Source: an uncultured Balneolaceae bacterium (GTDB lineage: Bacteria > Bacteroidota > Rhodothermia > Balneolales > Balneolaceae). From it: a stretch of 50,659 bases of DNA. Location of the stretch: the NCBI GenBank assembly GCA_913057825.1, contig CAJXOW010000023.1, forward strand, positions 1-50,659, given 5' to 3'. The notes below the pieces were generated by a model. It was not told where the DNA came from, did not search any database, and saw only the letters and a program-made list of their open reading frames with translations. A program made the translations under genes and the position numbers. Numbering within the stretch: position 1 is the stretch's first letter; every line of letters begins with the position of its first letter. This document shows, piece by piece, positions 26,445 to 35,505 of the stretch.

Positions 26445-26725
26445 TTTTTACAGAACGGTTTCTGCGGCGGATTGAGGAGTATTCAGATTTTATTGCGCTT
26501 AATGATATTTCAAAAGCTGTTCAATGGGCACGTGGTGTTTATGAACGATGTGAACAACTGCGATCTCAGCCGAAAAGTGGCCGAATGGTCCCGGAGTTTA
26601 ATCGATCTGAAATTCGAGAGCTGATTCACGGAAATTACAGGTTGATATACGAAATAAAGACCAATCAAATTGATATGCTTACGATTTGGCGTTCCAGTCA
26701 AGAATTAACTGATGAAACCGGATAA
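26435..26725 (+). CDS. RelE/ParE-superfamily toxin
   Basis: A 96-aa toxin of the RelE/ParE fold: EIIFTERFLRRIEEYSDFI, VYERCEQLRSQPKSGRMVPEF, IRELIHGNYRLIYEI and IDMLTIWRSSQEL. RelE members cleave mRNA on the ribosome and ParE members poison gyrase. The GRMVPEF and IRELIHGNYRL segments favour the ParE-like side, but the target cannot be fixed from sequence. Its start lies within the end of the antitoxin gene. Confidence 0.88.
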   Translation: MEIIFTERFLRRIEEYSDFIALNDISKAVQWARGVYERCEQLRSQPKSGRMVPEFNRSEIRELIHGNYRLIYEIKTNQIDMLTIWRSSQELTDETG

Positions 26726-26812
26726 TAGCACGAACACCATTGCCAGCATAAGCCGCCCGCCCGATTTTTAAAAAAAGATCGTCAAATGGGCCAGCCAATC
26801 AACTATTCCACT

Positions 26813-26848
26813 TTAAAAAGAAAAGCCGGGTTATTTTAAAACCCGGCC
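26813..26848 (-). terminator. Rho-independent terminator (minus strand)
   Basis: GCCGGGTT at 26825-26832 pairs with AACCCGGC at 26840-26847; on the minus strand it is followed by TTTTCTTTTT. It lies 41 bases past the stop of the short minus-strand gene at 26889. On the plus strand only CTTTCC follows. Confidence 0.8.
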
Positions 26849-26888
26849 TTTCCATTGTTTCGATAAAAGTCAGAACAAAAGTAACCAG

Positions 26889-27107
26889 CTAGTGTACGCC
26901 GGCTGACTCCGTGTAGATATTATCTTTATGAGGAGCCCCTTCATAAATCCATTGATAGGCTTCCTGGATTTTATTCATTTTTTCTTCATCCGAGAAGACT
27001 TTTTTGGCGGCTTTTTCCAGCGACGGGCTTTCTTTTATCGAGGCCCAGTCAGGATACTTGACCATGCGTACTACATTAAAGGTGCCCCCGGTATCGTGGA
27101 TCAACAT
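26889..27107 (-). CDS. Unrecognised short protein, probably a 3' gene remnant
   Basis: A 72-aa frame with ordinary amino-acid use (VVRMVKYPDWASIKES, FSDEEKMNKIQEAYQWIYEG). Its end carries a good terminator, as a real gene would. An in-frame TAG sits directly before the ATG and no clear ribosome site is present. I therefore suspect the 3' part of a longer protein whose upstream portion was lost. Family not recognised; it could also be a genuine small protein. Confidence 0.4.
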   Translation of the reverse strand: MLIHDTGGTFNVVRMVKYPDWASIKESPSLEKAAKKVFSDEEKMNKIQEAYQWIYEGAPHKDNIYTESAGVH

Positions 27108-27242
27108 CTATGCACCGAATCGAACGATTGGAAAAACGACGACGGCAACGGCGGAAACAGGGACGTTTGAGAAACGATTGCCGGCAATGAGCGGGCCAAT
27201 CCCACGACGTGGAGTCGTATTAAGTTGGTTGAATAATCCTGT

Positions 27243-27797
27243 TTAGATTGAACTACACCCGATAATGTGCCCGTCGCGATTGTACTTCAGCTGACAACAA
27301 CGTTTGTCGAACTCCCTGGCAATTTCTTTACGTGCTTTTTGTATACGGGATTTAAAAGTGCTGTACGGTAAATCCAGGTATTGAGCTCCCTCTTTCTGTG
27401 TTAACGATTTTCGGAAAATTTGGATCAACAATTCCTGGTCCTCCTCATCATACTCCTGAATCAATTGATATAAACAATCCGCGACACTTCGGATTTCTGC
27501 ACTATGTTCCCCCTTCTTGTCATTTTCCTGCGGGAGGGTCGAATCCGACAAAGGTACTTCTTTCTTTTTTTGGGTGTAATCGATGAATTTGTTCTGTGCT
27601 ATACGATACAGCCAGGCTTTGTGGTTGTCGATATCCTCCAGCTTATCCCGATGGTCGATTACTTTTTTAAAGGTGTCTTGCATCAGGTCACAAGCCAGAG
27701 GTTCGTTGCCTGTACGTTTTTTAAAATAATTGCAGATGCGGTCCGAATGCTCTAGCCAAAGTTGTTGAGTCATCGTTTCATATATCTTTTGTAACAA
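27243..27797 (-). CDS. sigZ: SigZ-like RNA polymerase sigma factor
   Basis: A 184-aa ECF-type sigma factor. Region 2 (residues about 10-75: YFKKRTGNEPLACDLMQDTF ... HKAWLYRIAQNKFID) binds the -10 element. Region 4 (about 110-165: DQELLIQIFRKSLTQKEGA ... YSTFKSRIQKARKEI) binds the -35 element. The Cys-containing tail (RCCQLKYNRDGHIIGC) is typical of SigZ and may bind metal or sense redox state. No anti-sigma gene is adjacent. The nearest gene is a CSC-motif permease on the same strand 272 bases upstream, a pairing that suggests a metal or thiol response. Confidence 0.88.
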   Translation of the reverse strand: MLQKIYETMTQQLWLEHSDRICNYFKKRTGNEPLACDLMQDTFKKVIDHRDKLEDIDNHKAWLYRIAQNKFIDYTQKKKEVPLSDSTLPQENDKKGEHSAEIRSVADCLYQLIQEYDEEDQELLIQIFRKSLTQKEGAQYLDLPYSTFKSRIQKARKEIAREFDKRCCQLKYNRDGHIIGCSSI

Positions 27798-28069
27798 TAT
27801 TTATCGTTAATCGTAAATATACGATTAATATAAATAATTACAAATCGCGGGTCTTCCCTGCGGGCAGGGAGCTTTCCGGCAGCGGACGGGTTGAGATGGA
27901 TGTTTGGCTGTAGAATTGTGAAAGTTCGGCGGACTCCCGGCTTGAATTTCTTGGTGAGCTCAGAGCGAGCGTCACCCGCGAAGTGATATCCGGGCTAGAC
28001 TTCCAAGATAAATTTCCCGCTGGATTTTTTATGTGCTTGTGAATTCGATCACCTCTTGGGAGCGGATAT

Positions 28070-29044
28070 TCAGAATACCAGGTTGAAGAAATACCCGGAA
28101 AGAACCATTCCGATCCCGATCGTGGTAAAGAAGGCGGCCAAAAGCTTCGTTTTCATCACCTTTTTCAACAGGAGAGCCTCCGGCAGCGACAAGCCGATCG
28201 TCCCCATCATGAAGGCGATGGCGGTGCCCAGGGGGACTCCTTTGCCGACCAGTGACTCAATGACCGGCAAAATGCTCACGGCATCCAGGTAGAGGGGGAT
28301 TGTCATTACGACCGATAATGGGACGGCCAGTAAGCTGCTGTCCGGCATATAGCTCTCGAAAAAGCTGGCCGGGATATATCCGTGAATAAAAGCGCCCGCG
28401 AGCATGCCGGCGAATATGTAGGGGACGAGCTTGTAAATGGTGGCCGAAGATTTATGGTGGACATCAGCGATGCGATCTGTAATAGTCCGGGCGTCTTCCT
28501 CCAGCCGGTTTTCTTTGTATTCGAGCTCTTTGATCCAGTCGGCCACGTACTTTTCAAATCCCATTTTGTCCAGGACCATGCCTCCAATAACACCGAGCAA
28601 TATCCCGGAAGTTACATAAACCAGCGTTACCTTCCACCCGTAGGTGGCCCAGAAAACGGCGATGGCGACTTCATTGACCAGGGGAGAGGTGATCAGGAAA
28701 GATAACGAAATGCCCAGCGGGACCCGTCCCTGCATCATGCCTGCAAACAGGGGGACCGACGAGCAGGAGCAGAACGGGCTTACGGCACCCAACGAGGCCG
28801 CGAGAAGGTTGCCGACTCCCAAAGTCTTGTGCTTTTGTAGAAAGACTCCGATCCGGTCATAGGATAAATACTGGGTTACGGCATTCATGACATACATCGC
28901 GATAACAAACAGGACGAATATCTTTGAAAAGTTCGCTATAAAGAATCGGAGCGATTCGCCATACCATACCTCCGCCGGGATATCCATTAACGTAAAGACC
29001 AAATAATCTGCCAGCGCTCTAAAAGTCTCAAAGAAAGCTTCCAT
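28070..29044 (-). CDS. Permease of the DUF318/ArsP-like family (CSC motif)
   Basis: A 324-aa inner-membrane protein with about eight helices and a hydrophilic loop near residues 170-200. The motif SPFCSCSSVPLFAGM, followed by VPLGISLSFLITSPLVNEVA, is the hallmark of the permease group that includes ArsP and the SO_0444 metal exporter. The second repeat (GVPLGTAIAFMMGTIGLSLPEA) lacks the cysteines. The family exports organoarsenicals or divalent metals; the substrate here is not decidable. No ArsR or thioredoxin-like gene is next to it. Confidence 0.85.
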   Translation of the reverse strand: MEAFFETFRALADYLVFTLMDIPAEVWYGESLRFFIANFSKIFVLFVIAMYVMNAVTQYLSYDRIGVFLQKHKTLGVGNLLAASLGAVSPFCSCSSVPLFAGMMQGRVPLGISLSFLITSPLVNEVAIAVFWATYGWKVTLVYVTSGILLGVIGGMVLDKMGFEKYVADWIKELEYKENRLEEDARTITDRIADVHHKSSATIYKLVPYIFAGMLAGAFIHGYIPASFFESYMPDSSLLAVPLSVVMTIPLYLDAVSILPVIESLVGKGVPLGTAIAFMMGTIGLSLPEALLLKKVMKTKLLAAFFTTIGIGMVLSGYFFNLVF

Positions 29045-29132
29045 AATTGGTGCAAATTTGATTCATGATTTACACCTTAAAGACGAGCGCGAAATCAAAA
29101 AGACGAAATTTGCGGCTGGCGACACTATAAGT

Positions 29133-29315
29133 GATCATTGAAAAACCCGGGGAGGTCTCTTTAGCCAGGGAAATTCAGCGGACTGCTACTATGGAAATTT
29201 AAAGTACCAACATTCTGGTGTGAAGATATTACACCTCATTTATCTTTAAGCTGGCAATATAGAAAAAAGAGGACAACCCAAGTGCTTCAGAGACCTTCCC
29301 GGGTTTTCAATGATC
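29133..29315. repeat. MITE-like inverted-repeat element
   Basis: The arms at 29133-29160 and 29289-29315 are inverted copies differing by two positions and a one-base indel (GATCATTGAAAAACCCGG with GGTCTCT; AGAGACC with CCCGGGTTTTCAATGATC). Both arms point a GC stem and T-run outward, like the element at 25697. The interior is unrelated to that element and holds a small GGTGT/ACACC hairpin at 29217-29235. The gap to the TA genes at 29391 otherwise holds nothing seen. Confidence 0.65.
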
Positions 29316-29390
29316 TCTCTTACAAGAATATCGTTGCCTGAGCGTTTAATATGTGTTACATTGCAATACATTTGAAGAAAATCTTGTATT

Positions 29391-29609
29391 ATGGACAAAA
29401 CACTCACCATTCGCATCGATAAAGAGCTTGACGAACTGCTGGAAGAGTCATCGAAGCGCTCGGGCCGTTCCAAAAGTGCGTTGGTTCGGGAAGCTTTGAA
29501 ACGTCAATTAAATATCGAATCATTTCAGCAGTTACGTAAAGAGCTGTTGCCTTATGGAGAGGCACAGGGATGGCTGACGGATGAGGATGTTTTTCGGGAA
29601 GTTTCATGA
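29391..29609 (+). CDS. Ribbon-helix-helix antitoxin (CopG/MetJ type)
   Basis: A 72-aa protein with an N-terminal ribbon-helix-helix: strand TLTIRIDKELDELLEE, then helices SSKRSGRSKSALVREALKR. The C-terminal tail (LLPYGEAQGWLTDEDVFRE) should bind the PIN toxin. It overlaps the toxin start by 4 bases (ATGA). The palindrome ATTGCAAT at 29360-29367, 24 bases before the ATG, is a possible operator. Confidence 0.88.
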   Translation: MDKTLTIRIDKELDELLEESSKRSGRSKSALVREALKRQLNIESFQQLRKELLPYGEAQGWLTDEDVFREVS

Positions 29610-30007
29610 AGATATTTGTAGATACGAATGTGTTGGTCAGTGCATTCACGGCAAGGGGATTATGCGCAGATCTGCTGGAAGTCATACTTGCCGATCACCG
29701 GTTTATGACGGGTGAGATCATTCTGGAAGAGCTTGAGAGGGTGTTGGCCGACAAACTTTATGTTCCTGATGATAAAGTTTCTGCTGTGCTTCAGTTTCTT
29801 CGCAAATATCATGTAGAGCCTATTCCGGATGAACCTTCTGAAATCAATATAAGAGACGAAGATGACCGGTGGGTATTGCAATCAGCCTTGGAGGTGGAAG
29901 CTGAAATATTGGTTACGGGGGATAAAGACCTGTTGGATATCGCGGAGAAAACAAATAAAATAAAAATTATAGCTCCCAGAGGGTTTTGGGAATCGTTGAA
30001 AAAGTAG
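29606..30007 (+). CDS. PIN-domain toxin (putative RNase)
   Basis: A 133-aa PIN nuclease of the COG1569 type. The acidic residues D6 (FVDTNVLVSAF), E42 region (ILEELERVL), D95/D96 region (RDEDDRWVLQSALE) and D117 region (VTGDKDLL) make the metal site. The end IIAPRGFWESLKK is typical, and a decayed copy of this end is found at 35506-35544. The gene follows its antitoxin with the ATGA overlap. A 90-base relic of the exonuclease-like gene starts 5 bases after the stop. Confidence 0.9.
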   Translation: MKIFVDTNVLVSAFTARGLCADLLEVILADHRFMTGEIILEELERVLADKLYVPDDKVSAVLQFLRKYHVEPIPDEPSEINIRDEDDRWVLQSALEVEAEILVTGDKDLLDIAEKTNKIKIIAPRGFWESLKK

Positions 30008-30011
30008 GGCG

Positions 30012-30101
30012 GGAAAAAGCGAAGAAATAGGATATATTAGCTGGATCACTCAAAAAAACGCCAAGAGATGCTTTGAACTCCTGCCTGCCCGGTTGTTATA
30101 A
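30012..30101 (+). pseudogene. Tail relic of the DEDDy exonuclease-like gene
   Basis: The frame reads KSEEIGYISWITQKNAKRC, then FELLPARLL and a TAA. It matches the region around and after the internal stop of the copy at 47989-48693 (KS, stop, ERGYISWITRKGKRSRFDLP). Where that copy has TAA, this relic has GAA, giving the probable ancestral codon. No start or catalytic part remains. Nothing else was seen between here and the next gene at 30214. Confidence 0.7.
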
Positions 30102-30213
30102 GATCTCTTGTAAAGTTTGAATATCGAGATCAAATTTATTAATAGTTATTTGATTAATTGGCATAAAGCTTAAATAGGTTGGGGGAAAATTTAAACTATT
30201 CAGAGGGTAGATT

Positions 30214-31362
30214 ATGGGAGTAAAAGAAGAGGTTGGCAGACTTTTTGATGGTTTTACCGATTTTAATGTCAACATGCTGAGAACCGTCAGCGATCTCATT
30301 TTGGATCCCAATCCGGTTATAGAATCAACTAATGGTCAGTATGTATCCGCCCCTCGATTTGCCTTAACCATACTTTCCGGTGTAATTGCCATAATGTATT
30401 ACCTGGATCCACCGGGAGCTTCCGGCATGGAGGAGAGCACGCTCTTGTACTATCCTCAACGAATCCAGCAATACCTGGAATTACAGTCGAAAATTGCTTC
30501 TAACTATTCGGTACTATTTATAAGTTTAATTTTTTTGCCCGTATACTTTGTACTCAACACCTTATTGTTCTGGGGTAAAAAATCGTGGATTTTCTTTTAC
30601 AGGGTGTCCCTGTACCAATTAGCATTAATATTTTTATTCTTGGTATTTTTGAATGGTATGGTAGCTCGCTACTTCGATCTCCCTGAATATTTCAGGCAGA
30701 TATTTTTCTTTATCGGGATTATTTTCATTGCTTACCATTATGTCCGTTTCAACCTCGGCAAATGGTATTGGTCAGCTTTAAGAGGTACAGTTGTTTTTAT
30801 TGGATGTATTAGCCTGGTATTTTCCTATGGCTCTTACATTAATACCATGTTCGAAAATATATTAGAGCCTCGAGAAACCTATTACAGGCTGCCTGACTCC
30901 CAAAACCTTCTTGCCAGTAATATGGCTATCGAGGCCAATGATATTTGCATGGAGGCTCGGGTTCATGCCATCAACCTGAAAAACGGTAAGGTGGTTTGGA
31001 AGTCTATCAATCGTATCCCTTCCGGTTTTTTCGTGCCCGAGGAATTTGATTTAGCCCCAAGTCATTTGATTATCTCCGGCGAAGCAAGAAAATATTACAG
31101 CCAGTATTTCTGGGAATCCACTTATGATATTAGTATGGTAGGTGCTATCGGTCGGCGTAAAGGAAGGGGGGCGGGATATAAATTTTTCGGTCCTGCATCA
31201 AATCACTCTTCTTCAGAGGTTGAAAGTACCTGGCTGGAAGGCCAGACCTTGTACTTTATCACGACGGATAATCCGGCAAACAATTATATATATAACTTTT
31301 TCAAGGATGAGCTTTATTTATCATTCAAGAGTGTGCAAATTAATAAAATAACAGACTCTTAA
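30214..31362 (+). CDS. Multi-pass membrane protein, related to the DUF3667 neighbour
   Basis: A 382-aa protein with five to six membrane helices between residues about 45 and 220, then a soluble domain (about 225-382) rich in aromatic residues and beta strands (VHAINLKNGKVVWKSINR, HLIISGEARKYYSQYFWES). The N-terminus (LFDGFTDFNVNMLRTVSDLILDPNPVI) resembles the post-ribbon helix of DUF3667 proteins, without the zinc ribbon. It is followed 7 bases later by a DUF3667 gene, so the two are an operon. The soluble C-terminal domain matches no family I recognise. Confidence 0.7.
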   Translation: MGVKEEVGRLFDGFTDFNVNMLRTVSDLILDPNPVIESTNGQYVSAPRFALTILSGVIAIMYYLDPPGASGMEESTLLYYPQRIQQYLELQSKIASNYSVLFISLIFLPVYFVLNTLLFWGKKSWIFFYRVSLYQLALIFLFLVFLNGMVARYFDLPEYFRQIFFFIGIIFIAYHYVRFNLGKWYWSALRGTVVFIGCISLVFSYGSYINTMFENILEPRETYYRLPDSQNLLASNMAIEANDICMEARVHAINLKNGKVVWKSINRIPSGFFVPEEFDLAPSHLIISGEARKYYSQYFWESTYDISMVGAIGRRKGRGAGYKFFGPASNHSSSEVESTWLEGQTLYFITTDNPANNYIYNFFKDELYLSFKSVQINKITDS

Positions 31363-31369
31363 ACTGACA

Positions 31370-32134
31370 ATGGTAACATGCAAAAATTGCGGGCGAACTT
31401 ATGAGGGGAACTACTGTCCCGATTGCGGGCAAAAAAAGAATCACGGATCGCTCTACCTAAAAGTCATTGTCAAGAATTTTATTGATAAGTATTGGGATTT
31501 GGATGCTCCCTTTTTCAGGACTGTGCGAGAGCTGTTTGTAGGTCCGGCTCCTATGATCAGGAGATATATTAGAGGGAAAAGAAAGCGTTATTCCAATCCA
31601 ATTCGATATTTTATCGTGGCTTTGGGACTGTATTTTGTAATAAAAAATCTTGCCGGCTTTGACTCATTTGAATCATTCACTGAGTTAATAGGAATAAAAT
31701 CCCCATCCAATATGGCCGAGCCGGCCAGGAAGTCTTTAAATACATATTTTATTGAACCCATCAATTTTTTTTCAGGTCACCTGAACCTGTTTATGCTCCT
31801 GTTTGTATTTCTTTTTTCGGGTACTACGAGAGGTTTGTTTTTCAAGTCCAAGTATACGTTTGCTGAATACCTGACTCTCTCCTTTTTCGTCTTGTCCCAA
31901 TATGTGATTTTTAGTACGGGATTACTTTTTCTTGTGAAATTGGACCCAAGATTTTACTACCTGAATTTTATATTTCTATTCTTTTATTCGATATGGGTGC
32001 TTGTGCAATTCCATAAAGGTAGCATCATTTACCGCCTGGCGATGTCTTTTTACAATGTTTTGATTGCCTGGATAATTTACCTGATTGTCGGCTTCTTTAT
32101 CTCTCAATATTTGGTAATAACGTGGAATCTATAA
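31370..32134 (+). CDS. DUF3667 zinc-ribbon membrane protein
   Basis: A 254-aa protein. The N-terminal zinc ribbon has C4, C7, C16 and C19 (CKNCG ... YCPDCGQ). An amphipathic segment follows (FIDKYWDLDAPFFRTVRELF, then GPAPMIRRYIRGKRKRYSNP), and then four to five membrane helices. This order defines DUF3667, common in Bacteroidota and without a known role. It is the second gene of a two-gene operon and is followed by a terminator-like hairpin. Confidence 0.85.
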   Translation: MVTCKNCGRTYEGNYCPDCGQKKNHGSLYLKVIVKNFIDKYWDLDAPFFRTVRELFVGPAPMIRRYIRGKRKRYSNPIRYFIVALGLYFVIKNLAGFDSFESFTELIGIKSPSNMAEPARKSLNTYFIEPINFFSGHLNLFMLLFVFLFSGTTRGLFFKSKYTFAEYLTLSFFVLSQYVIFSTGLLFLVKLDPRFYYLNFIFLFFYSIWVLVQFHKGSIIYRLAMSFYNVLIAWIIYLIVGFFISQYLVITWNL

Positions 32135-32143
32135 AAGAGATTA

Positions 32144-32168
32144 TTGAAACCTCTCTCGGTTTTTTCAA
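32144..32168 (+). terminator. Terminator-like hairpin after DUF3667 gene
   Basis: GAAACC at 32146-32151 pairs with GGTTT at 32158-32162 within GGTTTTTTC, giving a T6 tail. The sequence resembles single arms of the MITE-like elements at 25697 and 29133. Confidence 0.6.
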
Positions 32169-32379
32169 CGATATCGAATTTTTAAAATGAGAATAAGTAG
32201 CTGTTATTTAACTATATCGTATTAAACTTAAAGAAGAAGGGGGAAATGTAATTATACAGAAATATTTTGGATCTGCGGAAGGTGATTTTAGATTTGAACG
32301 ACTTTTTTTATACGTTACGTACTACTTGTTCATTAAGAAATTGACGTAAGAGGTTTTTAGCAGGAAAGTTGAGAGGTCA

Positions 32380-34698
32380 ATGGAAAAAAGTCGATCCTAC
32401 ATGATTCGCTATTGTTTCCGGTGCATGATACCCGCACTTTTGATTGTTGCGGGTGGGGTGTTAACTCAAAGTTATGCTCAAAATTCATACGGCGGACCCT
32501 TCACCAAGGATTCGGCCACGGTGGTATTGATGCATTTTGACGGCAATTATAATATTGAGTCGGCCGGTCAGGTGGGAGAGGTTGAAAAACACGGCAATTT
32601 GGATTTCAGAGATACACGCCTGGATGATGCTTTTGGTCAGCAATTACGACTGAATAATGACGCCCCCGAGGACAGTACTTACCTTAGTATACCCGATACA
32701 GCCGACCTCGACCTGACGAGCTCCTGGACCATCGAACTGTGGGTCTATTTTTTCACGATGGGGAACGCGTCAAGTGATTGGAGATTCAACCCCCAACTCG
32801 TAGGTAAAAACACCGGTTCGAACAGTTTCAATTACCAGGTGAAGGCGTTTCATGGATCGGATGAACTTAATACAGCCTATACGACGGTTAATGAAAATCA
32901 GGTTAATCTGCAGGCGAGCTGGTCTCCATCGATCGGAAATTGGAATCATGTTGTGTTCGTGCGTGACGCCGCCCGGAACCAGGTGGTTCAGCTAATCAAT
33001 GGGAAAGTCAATGGGAGAATGTATGATCAGGCGGTGGATCAGACGCCCAAAACGAGCGATCAGCCGGTGCGGATTGGTGGTTCGATGCTGTCTAACCGTT
33101 ATTTGGATGGTTTTATTGATGAATTGCGTATCAGTGATGTGGCCCGGCCCCGCTACATTCCTCCCCAGGTCCCAACCGCTACCCAGTTATCTGATCAATA
33201 CGAAACCGGGGATTACACCGTCCGGACCAAAGCAAATGCAGTTGGCTCCGGGATTGACTTGTCGACGATTCAAGTGATCTACCGGGTAGACGATGAAAGC
33301 TGGCAATCGAAGAGCCTTGTTGGCCGGGGAGGCGGCGAATATAAGGGCAGTATCCCGGAACAGGAAAACGGCGCTCATATAAACTATTATATCCAGGTCA
33401 CCGATTCGAAAGGCCTCACTAGTACCTATCCCAAAAAAGCGGTCGCCAATTCGAATTACTTATCATTTTACGTCTTTAAATCGGTCGAAGTTCAAAATCT
33501 GTCCATCGTCAGGGAAGACCGAACCGCCGTCATAGATCACAATCCCCGTTTTACCTTTGAATTGAAAGACGGGATGGCAGACACCTTGCAGAGCTATCAT
33601 ATCCAGGTCTCGACCGATTCCACCTTTTCGACGGTCGACATGTGGGATAGCGGGAAGGTGGAAACCGACACCAACCGGGCTGCCTACGAGGGTGCTTACC
33701 TGGAAGACGGGGCCACCTATTTCATGAGGATTAAACTGTATGGAGATACCGTGGAAACCCGGTGGGAACACATGAGCTTTCAAATGAATGAAGAAGCCGG
33801 CCCTGCCGTCCTGCAGGCACCCTCCCCTGACAGTATATTAACAGATTCTACTGCCGGATTTAGTTGGAGTCTTTCCGATACTTCTGCAGAGAACCCGCAA
33901 TTCTATGTGGTGGAAATTGCAGGCGATTCTACCTTTGCAGCCCCGGTCCCCTCAGATACTACCGATTCAACCGGTTATCAACGGGAGGAAAGCCTGAAAG
34001 AAAATGGGACCTACTATTGGCGGGTGATGGTTGAAGATGAAGCCGGGGAACGAACCTCGTCGGATACCATGCGATTTTTTGTGGATGTTCAGCAAGAAGC
34101 CCCGAATAAATTCAGCCTGGTTTCGCCCGAAGATGGAAAAGGAGGGTTATCCCGGCAGCCAACCCTTGCCTGGGAGAAAGCAGTAGAGGCAGATCCGGCT
34201 GACACCGTGCATTACCGGGTGGTGCTGAGGCAAGAAGCGACCTCGCATCCGCCGCGGAAAACCTATGAGACCGATACCGATACCACCCTGACGATACCGT
34301 CCGAGCTTCATGATGATACGCAATGGTCGTGGTGGGTTGTAGCTGCGGATTTTGATTCCTTACAGACGCATAGCGATACGCTGACATTTGCTGTTGGAAC
34401 GCAGGTGGGAATTGAGGACAAGAAAGAAATTCCGGATCAATATGCCTTGCATTCCGCTTACCCGAACCCGTTTAATCCATCTACCAACATCCCATTTGAT
34501 CTGCCTCAGTCGGAACGGGTAACGATTACCGTCTACAATACGCTTGGAGAAATAATTACCACGTTGGTCGACCGACAAATGAAGGCCGGAAGCCACCGGG
34601 TTACATTCAAAGCCGCCGACCTGGCCAGCGGCATCTACATCTATCAAATGAGGACGGATAATTTCAGCACCAGCCGGAAAATGCTGCTGATTAAATAA
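32380..34698 (+). CDS. Secreted LamG-domain protein with C-terminal sorting domain
   Basis: A 772-aa exported protein. The signal peptide ends near SYA-QNS (about residue 34). A LamG/concanavalin-like domain (about 50-255) has the pattern VVLMHFDGNYNIES, LDLTSSWTIELWVYFF, NWNHVVFVRD and YLDGFIDELRISDVAR. Fibronectin-III-like domains follow (about 265-690), with repeated TFELKDG/SFSWSLSD starts and YYWRVMVEDE strands. The last 80 residues are a Por sorting domain (SAYPNPFNPSTNIPFDLP ... RKMLLIK), so it should be exported by a type IX-like system. A role in polysaccharide binding is inferred. Confidence 0.85.
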   Translation: MEKSRSYMIRYCFRCMIPALLIVAGGVLTQSYAQNSYGGPFTKDSATVVLMHFDGNYNIESAGQVGEVEKHGNLDFRDTRLDDAFGQQLRLNNDAPEDSTYLSIPDTADLDLTSSWTIELWVYFFTMGNASSDWRFNPQLVGKNTGSNSFNYQVKAFHGSDELNTAYTTVNENQVNLQASWSPSIGNWNHVVFVRDAARNQVVQLINGKVNGRMYDQAVDQTPKTSDQPVRIGGSMLSNRYLDGFIDELRISDVARPRYIPPQVPTATQLSDQYETGDYTVRTKANAVGSGIDLSTIQVIYRVDDESWQSKSLVGRGGGEYKGSIPEQENGAHINYYIQVTDSKGLTSTYPKKAVANSNYLSFYVFKSVEVQNLSIVREDRTAVIDHNPRFTFELKDGMADTLQSYHIQVSTDSTFSTVDMWDSGKVETDTNRAAYEGAYLEDGATYFMRIKLYGDTVETRWEHMSFQMNEEAGPAVLQAPSPDSILTDSTAGFSWSLSDTSAENPQFYVVEIAGDSTFAAPVPSDTTDSTGYQREESLKENGTYYWRVMVEDEAGERTSSDTMRFFVDVQQEAPNKFSLVSPEDGKGGLSRQPTLAWEKAVEADPADTVHYRVVLRQEATSHPPRKTYETDTDTTLTIPSELHDDTQWSWWVVAADFDSLQTHSDTLTFAVGTQVGIEDKKEIPDQYALHSAYPNPFNPSTNIPFDLPQSERVTITVYNTLGEIITTLVDRQMKAGSHRVTFKAADLASGIYIYQMRTDNFSTSRKMLLIK

Positions 34699-34772
34699 GG
34701 TACTCCTGTGAATCGGAAAGTCCGACAGACTCCAGGCTTTTAAGGGGGGGGCTTATTCTTTAACCCATACTC

Positions 34773-35207
34773 TTACCTTTTTAAATGTTGCTCAATAAAC
34801 CCGGAAGGTTGTATAACCGGAATTCGATCCGCTTTCTTGTAATCAGATAAATTACGAGTTACCAGCAGGTCACATCCCGCTTTCAAAGCCGAGTGGTATT
34901 GCATTGCGTCCTCAAAATCATTCCATGATGAGTCGAAGGCTTGGTCCACTACTTTGGAGTTTATGGGGCTTACCTTAATGAGATCCCGCATGGCACGTAG
35001 GCGTTTTATAGTCTTTCGGGACCCATGAATTTTTCGCAGCAGGTAATACAGGTTTGAAAAAGTGAGGCCACTAATAAAAATGTAAACCTCCTTTTCGACA
35101 GAAGCGTGAAAAATGCGATCAGCATTTGCATTCCAGGGTTCCCGCCCTGTAATGGAGTCCAAACAAACATCCGTGTCAAGTAGAATGCTGATCATATTCT
35201 TCTTCAA
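34773..35207 (-). CDS. PIN-domain toxin (VapC-like)
   Basis: A 144-aa PIN nuclease. The metal-site residues lie in ILLDTDVCLDSI, FSNLYYLL (mid-chain helix) and WNDFEDAMQYHSA, with the final LVTRNLSDYKKAD loop. The start could be M1 or M5 (MISILLDTD fits the family better). The gene overlaps the antitoxin by 20-32 bases. It is a different PIN subgroup from the toxin at 29606. Confidence 0.87.
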   Translation of the reverse strand: MKKNMISILLDTDVCLDSITGREPWNANADRIFHASVEKEVYIFISGLTFSNLYYLLRKIHGSRKTIKRLRAMRDLIKVSPINSKVVDQAFDSSWNDFEDAMQYHSALKAGCDLLVTRNLSDYKKADRIPVIQPSGFIEQHLKR

Positions 35208-35436
35208 GCATGGAAGTTAATAATTCCTCATCACTCTTTTTTGAATCGGGTAAAGGAAGGGTACCGGCAAAGTTATAAACAGGCGATTCGGTCGGCGGTT
35301 GCCACTGTTCCGATTTGGTCACCTCTTCCAAATAACGTTCGACCATTTCAGAAACACTCTTTCCCTGCTTGCGGGCATATCTTCTGGCCCGTTCTTTAAC
35401 AGATTCTTCAATGGAGAGGGTTAATTTTTTCTTCAT
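35176..35436 (-). CDS. DUF6364-type antitoxin
   Basis: An 86-aa protein with a ribbon-helix-helix start (KKLTLSIEESVKERARRYARKQGKSVSEMVERYL) and an acidic tail (SDEELLTSMLEEEYD) that should cover the toxin. DUF6364 members pair with PIN toxins in Bacteroidota. The pair runs antitoxin first on the minus strand. Confidence 0.83.
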   Translation of the reverse strand: MKKKLTLSIEESVKERARRYARKQGKSVSEMVERYLEEVTKSEQWQPPTESPVYNFAGTLPLPDSKKSDEELLTSMLEEEYDQHST

Positions 35437-35505
35437 ATTTGTAAGATTAGATTAAGTTATACGTATAGTTTAATAATAATACGTATATTAATAATATTCA
35501 AAGTT

